Both the position numbers and the translations under genes were made by a program. A DNA stretch of 64,000 nt, from NCBI RefSeq assembly GCF_000498395.2, contig NZ_CP010979.1:2852001-2916000 (forward strand), in the 5' to 3' direction. The notes beneath the pieces are model-generated. The model had not been told where the DNA came from. It saw only the letters and a program-made list of their open reading frames with translations, and made no database searches. Of this stretch, positions 54,771 through 64,000 are shown in pieces (position 1 is the first letter of the stretch; the number at the start of each line of letters is the position of its first letter). The DNA is from Pseudomonas putida S13.1.2. GTDB taxonomy: Bacteria > Pseudomonadota > Gammaproteobacteria > Pseudomonadales > Pseudomonadaceae.

Positions 54771-55208
54771 TTACCGGGCGATCAGGCGGTCCAGCGAAAA
54801 GCGGCCAGCGCCTTCGATCAGGACGGCAACCGTGCCGGCCAGCAGCGCCAGGGCGAACTCGTAGCCATTGTTTGACATGAACAGGCCGTTGCCGATGTGC
54901 ACGGAGAGGATCGCCACCACCAGCGTTACGCTCAGCGCCAGGGCCGCCGGGCGAGCCAGCAAGCCGACCACCAGTGCCAGGCCGCCGAAGAATTCGGCGC
55001 TACCGGACAACAGGGCCATCAGGTAGCCCGGGGCCAGGCCGATGCTTTCCATCCACTGGCCGGTACCTTCCAGGCCATAACCGCCGAACAGGCCGAACAG
55101 TTTTTGCGCGCCATGCGCCATGAAGATGAGCCCGACCAGGATGCGGATAACGCTGAGACCGGCGCCGGCGCGGGTGGAGAACAGGGCGTTGAGGGTAGTG
55201 TTGTTCAT
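54771..55208 (-). CDS. DoxX-family membrane protein
   Basis: A 145-residue inner-membrane protein with four hydrophobic helices. DoxX landmarks are RILVGLIFMAHGAQKLFG in helix one and SAEFFGGLALVVGLLARPAAL in helices two and three. Family members take part in respiratory-chain or detoxification functions, and many are uncharacterised. AAGGA lies upstream of ATG 55208. Stands between the CAAGC-rich repeat and the lytic transglycosylase gene. Confidence 0.88.
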   Translation of the reverse strand: MNNTTLNALFSTRAGAGLSVIRILVGLIFMAHGAQKLFGLFGGYGLEGTGQWMESIGLAPGYLMALLSGSAEFFGGLALVVGLLARPAALALSVTLVVAILSVHIGNGLFMSNNGYEFALALLAGTVAVLIEGAGRFSLDRLIAR

Positions 55209-55321
55209 GTCGAAGCGTCCTTGAAGCGAAGAAGTTGTGTTGGGATGGGCGCCATCATAATCAATTCGATCGATATGAAAATCGCAAATATCCCAACATA
55301 ACAATCGATAAAATCGATTTA

Positions 55322-56764
55322 TCAGCGCTTTGCCATACGCTCCAGCGCAGCCCGCTCGCGGTTGAACGCCAAAAAGTACTTGTTGACACTGTTGACGAAA
55401 TTGACCGGCCCCATGCCCACCTGCTCCATGGCGATGCGTTCGGTCTGGAAGAACCACTGGTTGCCGTTGAGGCCGCGCCGCCGGGCTTCGGCACGCATGG
55501 CCTGGACCCGCTCGGGGCCGAGGTTGTAGGCCGCCAGTGTGAAGGCCATGCGCTCACGCTCGTTGATCTTGGCGCTGGCAAAGAACTTGCGCCGGATCAG
55601 CGCCAGGTAACGTGCGCTGGCCTGTACATTGCCATCCACCGTGGCGGTGTTGCTCACCCCCACGCGCTGGGCGGCCGAAGGGGTAATCTGCATCAGGCCA
55701 TGGGCACCGCCCGTACCGCGTGCAGCCGGGTTGAGCGTCGACTCCTTGAACGCCAGCGCGGCCAGGTTGAGCCAGTCGATCTGCTGCGCCTGGCCATGCT
55801 TCTGCAGTACTGCCCGCACCGAGGCGAGGCGCTGGCGGTCCTTGCTGGCCAACGGGTTGTGCACCCGGTACTGGCGCCGGTAGATGCGCTCGAACGCGGC
55901 ATCCTGATTGCCTGGCGCGCGGTAGCCTTGCAGGAAGTGATCGACCGTAGCCAACAATTGCGGCGCGTCACGCCCCACATACCAGCGCATGGCTTGCGGC
56001 GCGCCCAGGTGCACCCGGGTGTCCAGGCGAAGGCGCGGCATAACCCGCGCCCAGCGGCGGGCAATTGGCTGCTCGACCACAGTCAGGTGATAGATGCCCG
56101 CCTGCACCATCTCCAGCACATCCTCCACCGCCAGCGTCGAGTCGACCCATTCCACCTTGATCGGCGGCCGCTTGCGCAGTGCCAGTTGCTGGTTGGCCTG
56201 CTGGATCAGCGGCCCGGCGGCACTCGCACTGGTCAAGGCCACGGTACGCCCGGACAGCTGTTCGACTTTGCTGAAGCTTCGCTCGCCTTTGCGCCCCACC
56301 AGCGTCAACGGCACCTGGTCGAGTAGCGGCGCAGTGCTGCTGACGCCGCGTACCGTGCCAGGGTCGAGCAGCTCACCGGGCGCAGCCAGGTCACCCTCGC
56401 CGCGGGCCAGAGCGCCCAGCAACTGCTCCTTGGCCCGCGGGATGAGCTTTAGCTGGATCTGCTGGTCGTCTGCGGTGCGGGCATTGAGGTAGTGCTCCAG
56501 GGCACGCAGGCGATAATACTCGATGCCGACAGGCTCGCCCTTGACCTCGCCGGAGCTGTTGCGGCTCTGGTTGACCAGCACCCGCAGCACTTTGCTGGTA
56601 CGAATTTGCTGCAGGTCACGCACCTTGGCGGGCGGTATGTTCTGCTGCGGCCCCGGCACGCGCGCCTGGGCCGGGCCAGTAAGGGTCAGCCCGAGCGTCA
56701 GCAGAAAAACAAGCCAGCATCGCAGCATGCGCAAACGTGTCCGTGGTGGTTGGGCGGCATCCAT
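55322..56764 (-). CDS. mltF: MltF-type membrane-bound lytic murein transglycosylase
   Basis: A periplasmic enzyme of about 480 residues that cleaves peptidoglycan glycan strands. Signal or anchor helix MLRCWLVFLLTLGLTLTGP; then a family-3 solute-binding domain (about 55-285), and a C-terminal SLT domain with catalytic Glu in AALAFKESTLNP, then AHGLMQITP and AAYNLGPERVQ. The solute-binding plus SLT layout defines MltF. Start is uncertain: in-frame ATGs at 56815, 56764 and 56728, none with a clear ribosome site. I see no lipobox. Divergent from tatD. Pseudomonas has more than one such protein, so the symbol is by family. Confidence 0.88.
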   Translation of the reverse strand: MDAAQPPRTRLRMLRCWLVFLLTLGLTLTGPAQARVPGPQQNIPPAKVRDLQQIRTSKVLRVLVNQSRNSSGEVKGEPVGIEYYRLRALEHYLNARTADDQQIQLKLIPRAKEQLLGALARGEGDLAAPGELLDPGTVRGVSSTAPLLDQVPLTLVGRKGERSFSKVEQLSGRTVALTSASAAGPLIQQANQQLALRKRPPIKVEWVDSTLAVEDVLEMVQAGIYHLTVVEQPIARRWARVMPRLRLDTRVHLGAPQAMRWYVGRDAPQLLATVDHFLQGYRAPGNQDAAFERIYRRQYRVHNPLASKDRQRLASVRAVLQKHGQAQQIDWLNLAALAFKESTLNPAARGTGGAHGLMQITPSAAQRVGVSNTATVDGNVQASARYLALIRRKFFASAKINERERMAFTLAAYNLGPERVQAMRAEARRRGLNGNQWFFQTERIAMEQVGMGPVNFVNSVNKYFLAFNRERAALERMAKR

Positions 56765-56783
56765 GGAATGAACCGCCGAGTGA

Positions 56784-57683
<900 letters not shown>

Positions 57684-57792
57684 ACCCTGCGGGCTGCCTG
57701 TTGATATGGGTCAACATCTTGCTGAGTGGGTGAAGGCACAATGATGGCACCTTGCCAAAATTGTTTCCGCTCAACTCAGAGAAGACCTGCCC

Positions 57793-59271
57793 ATGGGTGC
57801 CTGGCTTAGCAATGTTTCCCTGAAGTACAAATTCTGGGCCGTCAACGCAGTGGCCTTTGTCACGACCCTGCTGTTGGTGCTCTACGCCGTGCACCTGGAG
57901 CAACGTGCCCGCGCCGAAGCCGCGCAGGCGCAGGCAGCAGCACAAGCTCAGCTGCTGACTGCCTGGCCTGCAGGGCAAGCGTTGCCGCGCCCGGCCAACG
58001 TCATCACTTGGTCGACCGGGCAAACGCCGGCTTTCGCCGGTAAAACGCTCGATAGCCTGCGCAACGCCCAGGGTTGGGTCGACCTGCCGAGCGCCTGGGT
58101 CCTCGGCGAAAACCCGTTGCGCGGCGCGCAGGTATTGCGCAAAGGCGACCAGCAGGTGGCCGTGCTGGCCCAGTCGCCAAGCCTGCGTCAGGTATTTTTC
58201 GACCGCTTCAGCAACTACGCGGCATGCGTGCTGATCCTGATGCTGGCCATGCTCGGCGCCTCGCAATTGCTGATCCGCTTCCTGCTCAGCCAGCTCAATA
58301 CGTTGAAGGATGTGATGCTGCACGTGGAAAAGACCGGCGACCTGGCGGCCCGTGTGCCGCTGGCTTGCGGCGACGAGGTCGGCCAGATGGCCGGTGCCTT
58401 CAATGCCATGCAGGCCACCTACCACCGCGTGGTCAGCACCGTCGCCCACACTGCTGCACAACTGGACTCGGGCGCCGCACGCCTGGCGGCCAGCATGAGC
58501 AACGTACGCCACGGCATGCTCGGCCAGCAGAGCGAGACTGACCAGGCCGCCACCGCCATCAACGAAATGTCGGCGACGGTGCACCACATTGCCCAGCATG
58601 CCGGTGCCACCCGTGACCTGTCACAAACCGCCGACACCTTGGCCGGCAGCGGCAAAGAGGTGGTCAGCCGGGTGCAGGATTCGATTTCCGGGCTTTCCAG
58701 CGGTGTGCAGCAAACCGCCGAAATGATTCGCCAACTGGCCGAAGACAGCCAGAAGATCAACGGCGTGGTCGGTGTGATCCACAGCATCGCCGAGCAGACC
58801 AACCTGCTGGCGCTCAACGCCGCCATCGAAGCGGCGCGCGCCGGTGACCTGGGCCGCGGCTTTGCCGTGGTGGCCGATGAGGTGCGCAACCTGGCCAAGC
58901 GCGTGCAAATCTCTACCGACGAAATCACCAGCATGGTCTCTGCGCTGCAATCGGGCACCCGCGATGCTGTGGAATTCATGCAGGAAAGCTCGTACAAAGC
59001 CGACGATTGTGTCCGCCAGGCCCAGGAGGCCGGCGAAGCGCTGGCCGAAATTACCAGCGCAGTGGCGCAGATGCGCGAGAGCAATACCCAGATTGCCGTG
59101 GCGGCCGAGCAGCAAAGCCAAGTAGCCGAGGAAATGAACCGCGCCGTGGTGAGCATCCGCGATGTTACCGAACAGACCGTGCAGCAGACGGTGGGCTCGG
59201 CAACGACCAGTAGCGAACTGGCGACCCTGGCCGGCGAATTGAACAGGGCCATTGGTCAGCTCAAGCTATAG
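57793..59271 (+). CDS. Methyl-accepting chemotaxis protein
   Basis: A 492-residue chemoreceptor. TM1 about 13-33, a short periplasmic domain (about 34-135, too small for a four-helix bundle or dCache sensor), TM2 about 138-160, HAMP, then the long signalling coiled coil with the hairpin tip [17 protein letters not shown] and [12 protein letters not shown]. No C-terminal CheR-tethering pentapeptide. Ligand unknown. The protein lies alone, away from other chemotaxis genes. Confidence 0.93.
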   Translation: MGAWLSNVSLKYKFWAVNAVAFVTTLLLVLYAVHLEQRARAEAAQAQAAAQAQLLTAWPAGQALPRPANVITWSTGQTPAFAGKTLDSLRNAQGWVDLPSAWVLGENPLRGAQVLRKGDQQVAVLAQSPSLRQVFFDRFSNYAACVLILMLAMLGASQLLIRFLLSQLNTLKDVMLHVEKTGDLAARVPLACGDEVGQMAGAFNAMQATYHRVVSTVAHTAAQLDSGAARLAASMSNVRHGMLGQQSETDQAATAINEMSATVHHIAQHAGATRDLSQTADTLAGSGKEVVSRVQDSISGLSSGVQQTAEMIRQLAEDSQKINGVVGVIHSIAEQTNLLALNAAIEAARAGDLGRGFAVVADEVRNLAKRVQISTDEITSMVSALQSGTRDAVEFMQESSYKADDCVRQAQEAGEALAEITSAVAQMRESNTQIAVAAEQQSQVAEEMNRAVVSIRDVTEQTVQQTVGSATTSSELATLAGELNRAIGQLKL

Positions 59272-59346
59272 TCGTCATAGCCAGCCTCGATTGGCCCCCA
59301 CCCAGGGGCCGCACTAAGCTTTGAGCATGACCGAGAGGAAATGCTC

Positions 59347-59715
59347 ATGAGCAAACGCCTGCCCAACCTGCCCGCCTGGCAATGGCGCGGCTACCACAAC
59401 AACCACCGCCACCCGGCCAATCTGGTGCTGCACCTGATTGCCGTGCCGCTGTTCATCCTCGGCGCGCTGTTGATTCTGTCGGGGCTGTTCGGCCTGGATC
59501 TGGGCCAGATTGCCGTTGGCGTGATCGCCCTGATTGCCGGCCTTGGCTTGCAGCGCCATGGTCATCGCCTGGAGGCCGAACAACCTGAGCCGTTCGCCAA
59601 CCGCCAGGATGCCGTGCAGCGTTTGCTGACTGAGCAGTTCATCACCTTTCCGCGCTTTGTGCTGAGCGGGGCCTGGTGGAAGGCCTGGCGGGAGCGGCAC
59701 AAACACCGCCATTGA
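59347..59715 (+). CDS. DUF962 (Mpo1-like) membrane protein
   Basis: A 122-residue protein with two hydrophobic helices at about 27-70. The WQWRGYHNNHRHPANLVLHLIAVPLF region carries the His-rich pattern of DUF962; the yeast member Mpo1 is an iron-dependent dioxygenase of fatty-acid alpha-oxidation. GAGAGG lies 9 nt before ATG 59347; the ATG at 59341 is too close to it. Function in bacteria unproven. Confidence 0.8.
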   Translation: MSKRLPNLPAWQWRGYHNNHRHPANLVLHLIAVPLFILGALLILSGLFGLDLGQIAVGVIALIAGLGLQRHGHRLEAEQPEPFANRQDAVQRLLTEQFITFPRFVLSGAWWKAWRERHKHRH

Positions 59716-59738
59716 TCTAATGATGATCCGCGATCTCT

Positions 59739-59855
59739 TGTAGGAGCGGCCTTGTGTCGCGATAGGGCTGCACAGCAGCCCCAGTGTCGCAGCTTCGCAG
59801 CAGAGATTGCCGGGGCCGCTTTGCGGCCCTATCGCGACACAAGGCCGCTCCTACA
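59739..59855. repeat. Inverted extragenic palindromes between convergent genes
   Basis: Perfect 30-bp arms 59739-59768 and 59826-59855 (TGTAGGAGCGGCCTTGTGTC...), CTCCTACA family, with a 57-bp centre. Confidence 0.92.
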
Positions 59856-59876
59856 GGGAACTGACGTGGCTGAAGG

Positions 59877-60674
59877 TTAGGCAAACACGGTGACGGTCTG
59901 TCGGCTCAGGGCCAGCAATTCGCCTTCAGCCGTCCACAACGCCGCAGCAGCATGCCCATAACCATCCCGCGCATGCTCGGTCTCCACACAGTAGCGGCAC
60001 CAGTCCAGGGTCGACAGCTTCGCCGTGGGCTGGATGAACTCGATGGTCCAGGTCAGGGTGCTGCCCGCTGCGGGCTGCTTGAGAAACGGCATCAGGCTCG
60101 GCGGCCAGGCATCGACCAGCGCCAGCAAGTGCGACTCATTGACCTGCTCTTCAGCCACATCCCGCAAGCGCACCCAGCCGCCCATCCTGCGCGACTGATT
60201 GCCACTGAACGGCAACCCCCCCACCGCCCAGCGCAAGGCCACGTGCCGCATGAACTCCGGGGTAACGCCTTTGATATACGGTAACTCGGGAGCAGCCTCG
60301 TCGACTGCTGGCATTTCCATCGCCGGTGACGCGGGCACGTCGACCACCGAAGGCCGGCCTGCCCCGAAATTGCCCTGCACCAGGGTCACCACCTGGCCCT
60401 CCTGGACGGCGCGGCCCAGCAAGGTGCTGACCGCCTTGCCTTCACGCAGTACCTCCACCTCGAAACGGATTGGTACATCTGCAGCCGCAGGCGCGACGAA
60501 GCTGATGGCCAGCGAGCGCACAGGGCGGCTGTCGGAGAGTTTCAGGCGCATGGCCTCATAAACCATGGCTGCCATCAGCCCGCCAAAGGCAGCGCGGCCC
60601 TGGGCCCAGCTAGGCGGAATGCTGACGGCATCCGGGTTGGCCCGCACGGCGTCAAGCAGTTGGTTGAAGTTCAT
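59877..60674 (-). CDS. TesB-like acyl-CoA thioesterase (double hotdog)
   Basis: A 265-residue predicted acyl-CoA thioesterase. N-terminal hotdog: GRAAFGGLMAAMVYEAM and VRSLAISFVAPA; C-terminal hotdog: LLALVDAWPPSLMPFL and STLTWTIEFIQP with RDGYGHAAAALW. Catalytic residues of TesB cannot be assigned by eye. Downstream of the CHAD gene on the same strand (88 nt). Confidence 0.87.
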   Translation of the reverse strand: MNFNQLLDAVRANPDAVSIPPSWAQGRAAFGGLMAAMVYEAMRLKLSDSRPVRSLAISFVAPAAADVPIRFEVEVLREGKAVSTLLGRAVQEGQVVTLVQGNFGAGRPSVVDVPASPAMEMPAVDEAAPELPYIKGVTPEFMRHVALRWAVGGLPFSGNQSRRMGGWVRLRDVAEEQVNESHLLALVDAWPPSLMPFLKQPAAGSTLTWTIEFIQPTAKLSTLDWCRYCVETEHARDGYGHAAAALWTAEGELLALSRQTVTVFA

Positions 60675-60762
60675 TGGCTGGCTCCTGCCCGCAGCGAAAA
60701 GGTCTGCCCATCGTAGCCAGCAAACCCTGGGCGATCAGCCCGCATATCGGTCAATTTTCGGG

Positions 60763-61530
60763 CTAGCGATGCGCCAGCGCCTTCAGCAGGGCATCCAGCG
60801 TCACATCCGACCTGCGTTCGGCCTCGTGCAGCTCCTGCTCCCAGGCGACCTTGCACGGGGCCAGGTCAGCATGGTAGCGTGCCTGCAGCAACCACTGCAG
60901 GCGGTCATGCCAGCCGCCCAGGTCGGCCTGTACCTTTTTCAGCAGGCGCTGCAGTTTCTTCCCGGCATGGTCGAGTTGCGGGTAGGCTTCGTCGCCATAG
61001 CGCGCACGCTTGATCAGCAAGCGCAAGCGGTGGCGGTCGTGAGCAGGGTCCTGCAAGGCTTCGTGCAACTTGCGCCACTGTTTGACCAGGCGTTTGTCGA
61101 TGCGCTTGCCCAACGACTTGACCAAGCCCTCGCGGCCTGCCGCCCGCAGGAACAACGGAAACGCGTCAACAATTGCCAGCACCCGGGTCAACTGCGGGCT
61201 GGCAGCGACGCGGGCAAAGGTCCGGCCACGCCCTTCCAGGCGCCGCTGCCCGGCCGCGGTATAGCCGCGACCGATCAGCTCGGCTGCCAGCACCTCGCGG
61301 TCACGCAGCGGCGTGGTCAGGGTACCCAACGCGCTGGCGGCATCCTCCAACTGCTCCACACCCGGCAGCCCGCGCAGGGGCCTCAGCAGGCTGCGCAGGC
61401 GCCGCAGGCTGATGCGCAGGTCGTGCAAGGACTCGCTGTCGGTATCGGCGGCCAGGCGTTCGCGGCAAGCCAGCAGGCGCACCTGCACGGCCAGTATCTG
61501 GGCAACGACATGGTCTAGCATGGCAGACAT
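60763..61530 (-). CDS. CHAD-domain protein
   Basis: A 255-residue all-helical protein spanning one CHAD domain. Conserved His and basic residues occur in LHDLRISLRRLRSLL and DRHRLRLLIKRARYG; these line a positive patch that binds inorganic polyphosphate in characterised members. AAGGAG lies before ATG 61530. It starts 14 nt after a small lipoprotein gene, with which it is probably co-transcribed. No CYTH domain neighbour is present. Confidence 0.9.
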   Translation of the reverse strand: MSAMLDHVVAQILAVQVRLLACRERLAADTDSESLHDLRISLRRLRSLLRPLRGLPGVEQLEDAASALGTLTTPLRDREVLAAELIGRGYTAAGQRRLEGRGRTFARVAASPQLTRVLAIVDAFPLFLRAAGREGLVKSLGKRIDKRLVKQWRKLHEALQDPAHDRHRLRLLIKRARYGDEAYPQLDHAGKKLQRLLKKVQADLGGWHDRLQWLLQARYHADLAPCKVAWEQELHEAERRSDVTLDALLKALAHR

Positions 61531-61544
61531 ACAACGCTCCTTGG

Positions 61545-61823
61545 TCAGCGCCCAGCGCGCGACTCACGAATGTAGAAGCGCGCCTTTTCGGCTTTGCGCG
61601 TACAGCTTTCGTAGCCTTCGAACTGCTGCTGGGTCTTGGCCCCGGTCAACAGCGACAAAGCCTTGGAGTAACTCACAGCACCGGCAAAGCCTTCGGCCTT
61701 GGCCAGGTCCAATTCCTTCCAGGCGGCATCCAGCTGGGTCGCGCAGCTGTCACGGTAGGCCGTCTTGCCCGCGCAGCCAGCAAGGGCCAAGGCAATCAGT
61801 GGAAGGCAGATCCAGGCTTTCAT
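61545..61823 (-). CDS. Small lipoprotein, hypothetical
   Basis: A 92-residue exported lipoprotein. Lipobox LALAGC with Cys at position 17, then a helical domain (DSCATQLDAAWKELDLAKAEG) with two more Cys (SCATQ, ESCTRK) that may form a disulfide. GAGG precedes the ATG. Not assigned to a family by eye. Next to the CHAD gene in the same orientation. Confidence 0.8.
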   Translation of the reverse strand: MKAWICLPLIALALAGCAGKTAYRDSCATQLDAAWKELDLAKAEGFAGAVSYSKALSLLTGAKTQQQFEGYESCTRKAEKARFYIRESRAGR

Positions 61824-62001
61824 CAGTAATACCTCAATGGAAAAAACAGTGGCTGTTCGACGCCCCGGCAGCTGAAAAGTGCCCTGTCCGGCCGGCTGTG
61901 CCTGGCCAGTTTTATTACAGTAGCTCAGCGCGATCTACATTGAAGCACAGCCTGTGATGGGTGCATTGTAGGACCATGGTTGCACTGGACGGGGAATATT
62001 C

Positions 62002-63042
62002 ATGAGCAAACGCGTGGCACTGGTACTGGGCTCGGGCGGAGCCCGGGGGTATGCACACATCGGTGTGATCGAGGAAATCGAGCGGCGCGGCTACGACATT
62101 GCCTGCATTGCCGGCTGCTCCATGGGTGCAGTGGTTGGCGGCATCTATGCTGCCGGCAAGCTGAGCGACTATCGCAACTGGATCGAGAGCCTCGACTATC
62201 TGGATGTACTGCGCCTGGTCGACGTCAGCTTTCGCCTCGGCGCCATTCGTGGCGACAAGGTGTTCGGGCAAATCCGCAAGATCGTCGGCGAGATCAACAT
62301 CGAGCAATTGCGCATCCCCTATACAGCGGTTGCGACTGACCTCACCAACCAACAGGAAATCTGGTTCCAGGAAGGCTGCCTGCACCAGGCCATGCGCGCT
62401 TCGGCGGCCATCCCCAGCTTGTTCACCCCCGTGATGCAGGGCAACCGTATGCTGGTCGACGGGGGTATCCTGAACCCGCTGCCGATTGTGCCTGTAGTGT
62501 CCAGCCACTGCGACCTGATCATCGCGGTCAACCTCAACGCCACCAACCAGAAACAATACCAGTTGCCGGTGATCGAGCGCCCTGCGGCGTTCAAGATGCG
62601 CTTTGACTCCTTGCTGAGCTCCTTAGGCTCTCGCTTGCCGTTCCGGCGCAAGCCGGCGGAAGAGCTGATGCGCATCGAACAGGAAATAGTCGCCGAAGGC
62701 CTGGCACCGCCAAACCCGTGGCTGGCAGATACCGCCGACCCCGAAGGCCAGCAACCGGCAGCGGCCCCGGAGCGCGAGGGCGCGCCAAAGTCGGCGACCG
62801 GCTCGTTCATCATCGACAACGTGGGGCCTGCTTCGCTGCTGGATTTGATCAACCAGAGCTTCGAGGTCATGCAGACTTCGCTGGCGCAATACAAGATCGC
62901 CGGCTATCCACCGGATGTGCTGATCAACGTGCCCAAGCGGGTGTGCCGGTTCTTCGAATTCTACAAGGCGCCCGAGCTGATTGCGCTGGGACGGGAAATT
63001 GCGCGGGATACGCTGGATAACTATGAAGGGGTGAAACGCTAG
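62002..63042 (+). CDS. Patatin-like phospholipase (RssA-like)
   Basis: A 346-residue patatin-family hydrolase. GSGGARGYAHIGV is the oxyanion loop, the nucleophile is S40 in AGCSMGAVVGG, and the dyad Asp is D153 in LVDGGILNPLP. No signal peptide. A C-terminal extension (about 230-346) has a proline/alanine-rich linker and a helical end. RssA-like proteins are of unknown physiological substrate. Divergent from the lipoprotein gene and convergent with ppiD. Confidence 0.9.
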   Translation: MSKRVALVLGSGGARGYAHIGVIEEIERRGYDIACIAGCSMGAVVGGIYAAGKLSDYRNWIESLDYLDVLRLVDVSFRLGAIRGDKVFGQIRKIVGEINIEQLRIPYTAVATDLTNQQEIWFQEGCLHQAMRASAAIPSLFTPVMQGNRMLVDGGILNPLPIVPVVSSHCDLIIAVNLNATNQKQYQLPVIERPAAFKMRFDSLLSSLGSRLPFRRKPAEELMRIEQEIVAEGLAPPNPWLADTADPEGQQPAAAPEREGAPKSATGSFIIDNVGPASLLDLINQSFEVMQTSLAQYKIAGYPPDVLINVPKRVCRFFEFYKAPELIALGREIARDTLDNYEGVKR

Positions 63043-63079
63043 CACAACGACCGCGTTTGCCTTGCAGTAAACAGAAACG

Positions 63080-63106
63080 AAACAGGCCGCACGAGGCGGC
63101 CTGTTT
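63080..63106. terminator. Bidirectional terminator between patatin gene and ppiD
   Basis: AAACAGGCCGC / GCGGCCTGTTT, perfect 11-bp stem with a 5-nt loop, 37 nt past the patatin stop and 18 nt past the ppiD stop. Confidence 0.88.
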
Positions 63107-63124
63107 GTTCATACAGCGAACAGC

Positions 63125-64000
63125 TTAGTAACGGGTGATATCCGCATTGGCTTCCAGCTGCTTGCGGTAGGCCGCGAAGTCCTGCTGGCCAGCACGCGAT
63201 GCGAGGTAGCGGCGGATCTGCTGCTTCTCTTCTTCGGTGGCGGTAGCGCCTTCGTTGACACCCTTGAGTTGCAGCACCACCAGGCTACCGTCACGCAGCA
63301 CTACGCTGCCATACACCGGCTTGTCCTTGGCTTGCGGCTTGCCCAGGCGGAACAGCGCCTGCAGTTCGGCCGGGTCAATACCGTCCTCGCCACGGGTGAC
63401 TGCTTCATAGGCCTTCCAGCCTTGCCCTTCGTGCACGCTAGCTGGTGCGATGGAGCCATCACGCAGGCCGGCGATAAGCTTGTCCGCCTTGGCCTTGAGC
63501 TCGGCAGTCGCCTTCTCTTTGGCCAGGTGTTCGCGGATGTTCTTGGCCACCGCTTCCAGCGGCAGTTGCTCCGGCTTGCGGTGCTCCTTGACGCGCAATA
63601 CCACGGTGGTCTCCGGGTCGAGCTCGATGGCGGTGCTGTTGGCAGCCTCCTCCAGTACTTCTTCGGAGAACGCAGCCTGCACCACCGAACGGTTGGCGGT
63701 AATGCCTTCACCACCCTCGCGCCCGAAGGCTGCGGAGGTCTGCACCTTGAGGTTCAGGTCCTGAGCCGGCTGGGCCAGGTCGGAAGCCTCGTAGGCAGCA
63801 TCCTGCAGCTGTTTGCTGGCATCCACGTACCGCTGCTCGACCAACGGGATTTTCAGGTCGCGGGTCAGCTTGTCCTTCAAGCTGGCGAAGCTCGGCACTT
63901 CCGGCGCCTGCACACCCAGCAGCTTGATCAGGTGGTAGCCAAACTCGGTGCGCACTGGCGCCGAAACCTGGCCGTCCTGCAGCTTGTACAGCGCATCCTC
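63125..64000 (-). CDS. ppiD: Peptidyl-prolyl cis-trans isomerase D, C-terminal part (5' end beyond window)
   Basis: The last 291 codons of a periplasmic folding factor anchored in the inner membrane. The frame is open to the window edge. The right edge begins inside the parvulin domain: DALYKLQDGQVSAPVRTEFG then YHLIKLLG, the typical end of the rotamase core. The long C-terminal domain (PLVEQRYVDASKQLQDAAYE onward) matches PpiD. The N-terminal helix and SurA-like domain are outside the window. Confidence 0.9.
   Translation of the reverse strand, partial: EDALYKLQDGQVSAPVRTEFGYHLIKLLGVQAPEVPSFASLKDKLTRDLKIPLVEQRYVDASKQLQDAAYEASDLAQPAQDLNLKVQTSAAFGREGGEGITANRSVVQAAFSEEVLEEAANSTAIELDPETTVVLRVKEHRKPEQLPLEAVAKNIREHLAKEKATAELKAKADKLIAGLRDGSIAPASVHEGQGWKAYEAVTRGEDGIDPAELQALFRLGKPQAKDKPVYGSVVLRDGSLVVLQLKGVNEGATATEEEKQQIRRYLASRAGQQDFAAYRKQLEANADITRY

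Overview
The window looks like chromosomal DNA of a fluorescent Pseudomonas, most likely the P. putida group. The reasons are high GC, the 35-bp extragenic palindromes typical of that group, Pseudomonas-type genes such as oprI, cysB and bphP, and a gene order that from memory resembles the ppiD to csu stretch of P. putida KT2440 in reverse. I ran no search, so this assignment rests on recognition. I see no phage, insertion sequence, integrase, rRNA or CRISPR array. The window is core and near-core metabolism plus surface-structure genes.

Layout. 0-9 kb: the 3'-truncated end of an AraC-type regulator, a cytosolic M14 carboxypeptidase, then a seven-gene Csu-type chaperone-usher pilus operon on the minus strand (four small spore-coat-U subunits, chaperone, usher, two-domain tip protein). 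9-14 kb: a bacteriophytochrome kinase, a single-domain response regulator and a hybrid kinase with receivers at both ends, with no heme oxygenase beside them. 14-18 kb: tRNA-Gln(UUG), a DUF465 protein, an AFG1/ZapE-type ATPase, and prpE facing a LysR gene across a 178-bp gap holding a perfect palindrome. 19-24 kb: an HPP-CBS membrane protein, a PhoQ/PhoP-like two-component system coupled to two PepSY proteins, and a patatin-like protein. 24-28 kb: queD, a DUF1289 protein and acnB.

28-37 kb is a methylcitrate-cycle operon (gntR-prpB-prpC-acnD-prpF-prpD, minus strand). It turns propionyl-CoA plus oxaloacetate into pyruvate plus succinate; prpE supplies propionyl-CoA from 10 kb away and acnB converges on the operon. 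All four gaps between prpB and prpD carry a pair of inverted extragenic palindromes. 37.5-40.6 kb is a tight three-gene operon: a periplasmic retropepsin-like protein, a cysteine-free inactive-transglutaminase protein with a membrane-helix bundle, and an ATP-grasp ligase. Its architecture implies an amide-ligation and processing pathway of unknown product, and it is my best candidate for an undescribed system.

40-48 kb: pabB, cysH facing cysB, a universal stress protein, a ketopantoate-reductase-like enzyme, a DAHP synthase, a small GNAT protein and the abundant lipoprotein gene oprI. 48-57 kb: an L,D-transpeptidase convergent with oprI, a small Cys-rich protein, the tesA/ybbA/ybbP divergent cluster, greB (TTG start), a DoxX protein, an MltF-type lytic transglycosylase and a TatD nuclease. 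57-64 kb: a chemoreceptor, a DUF962 membrane protein, a TesB-like thioesterase, a CHAD protein, a small lipoprotein, an RssA-like patatin and the C-terminal part of ppiD.
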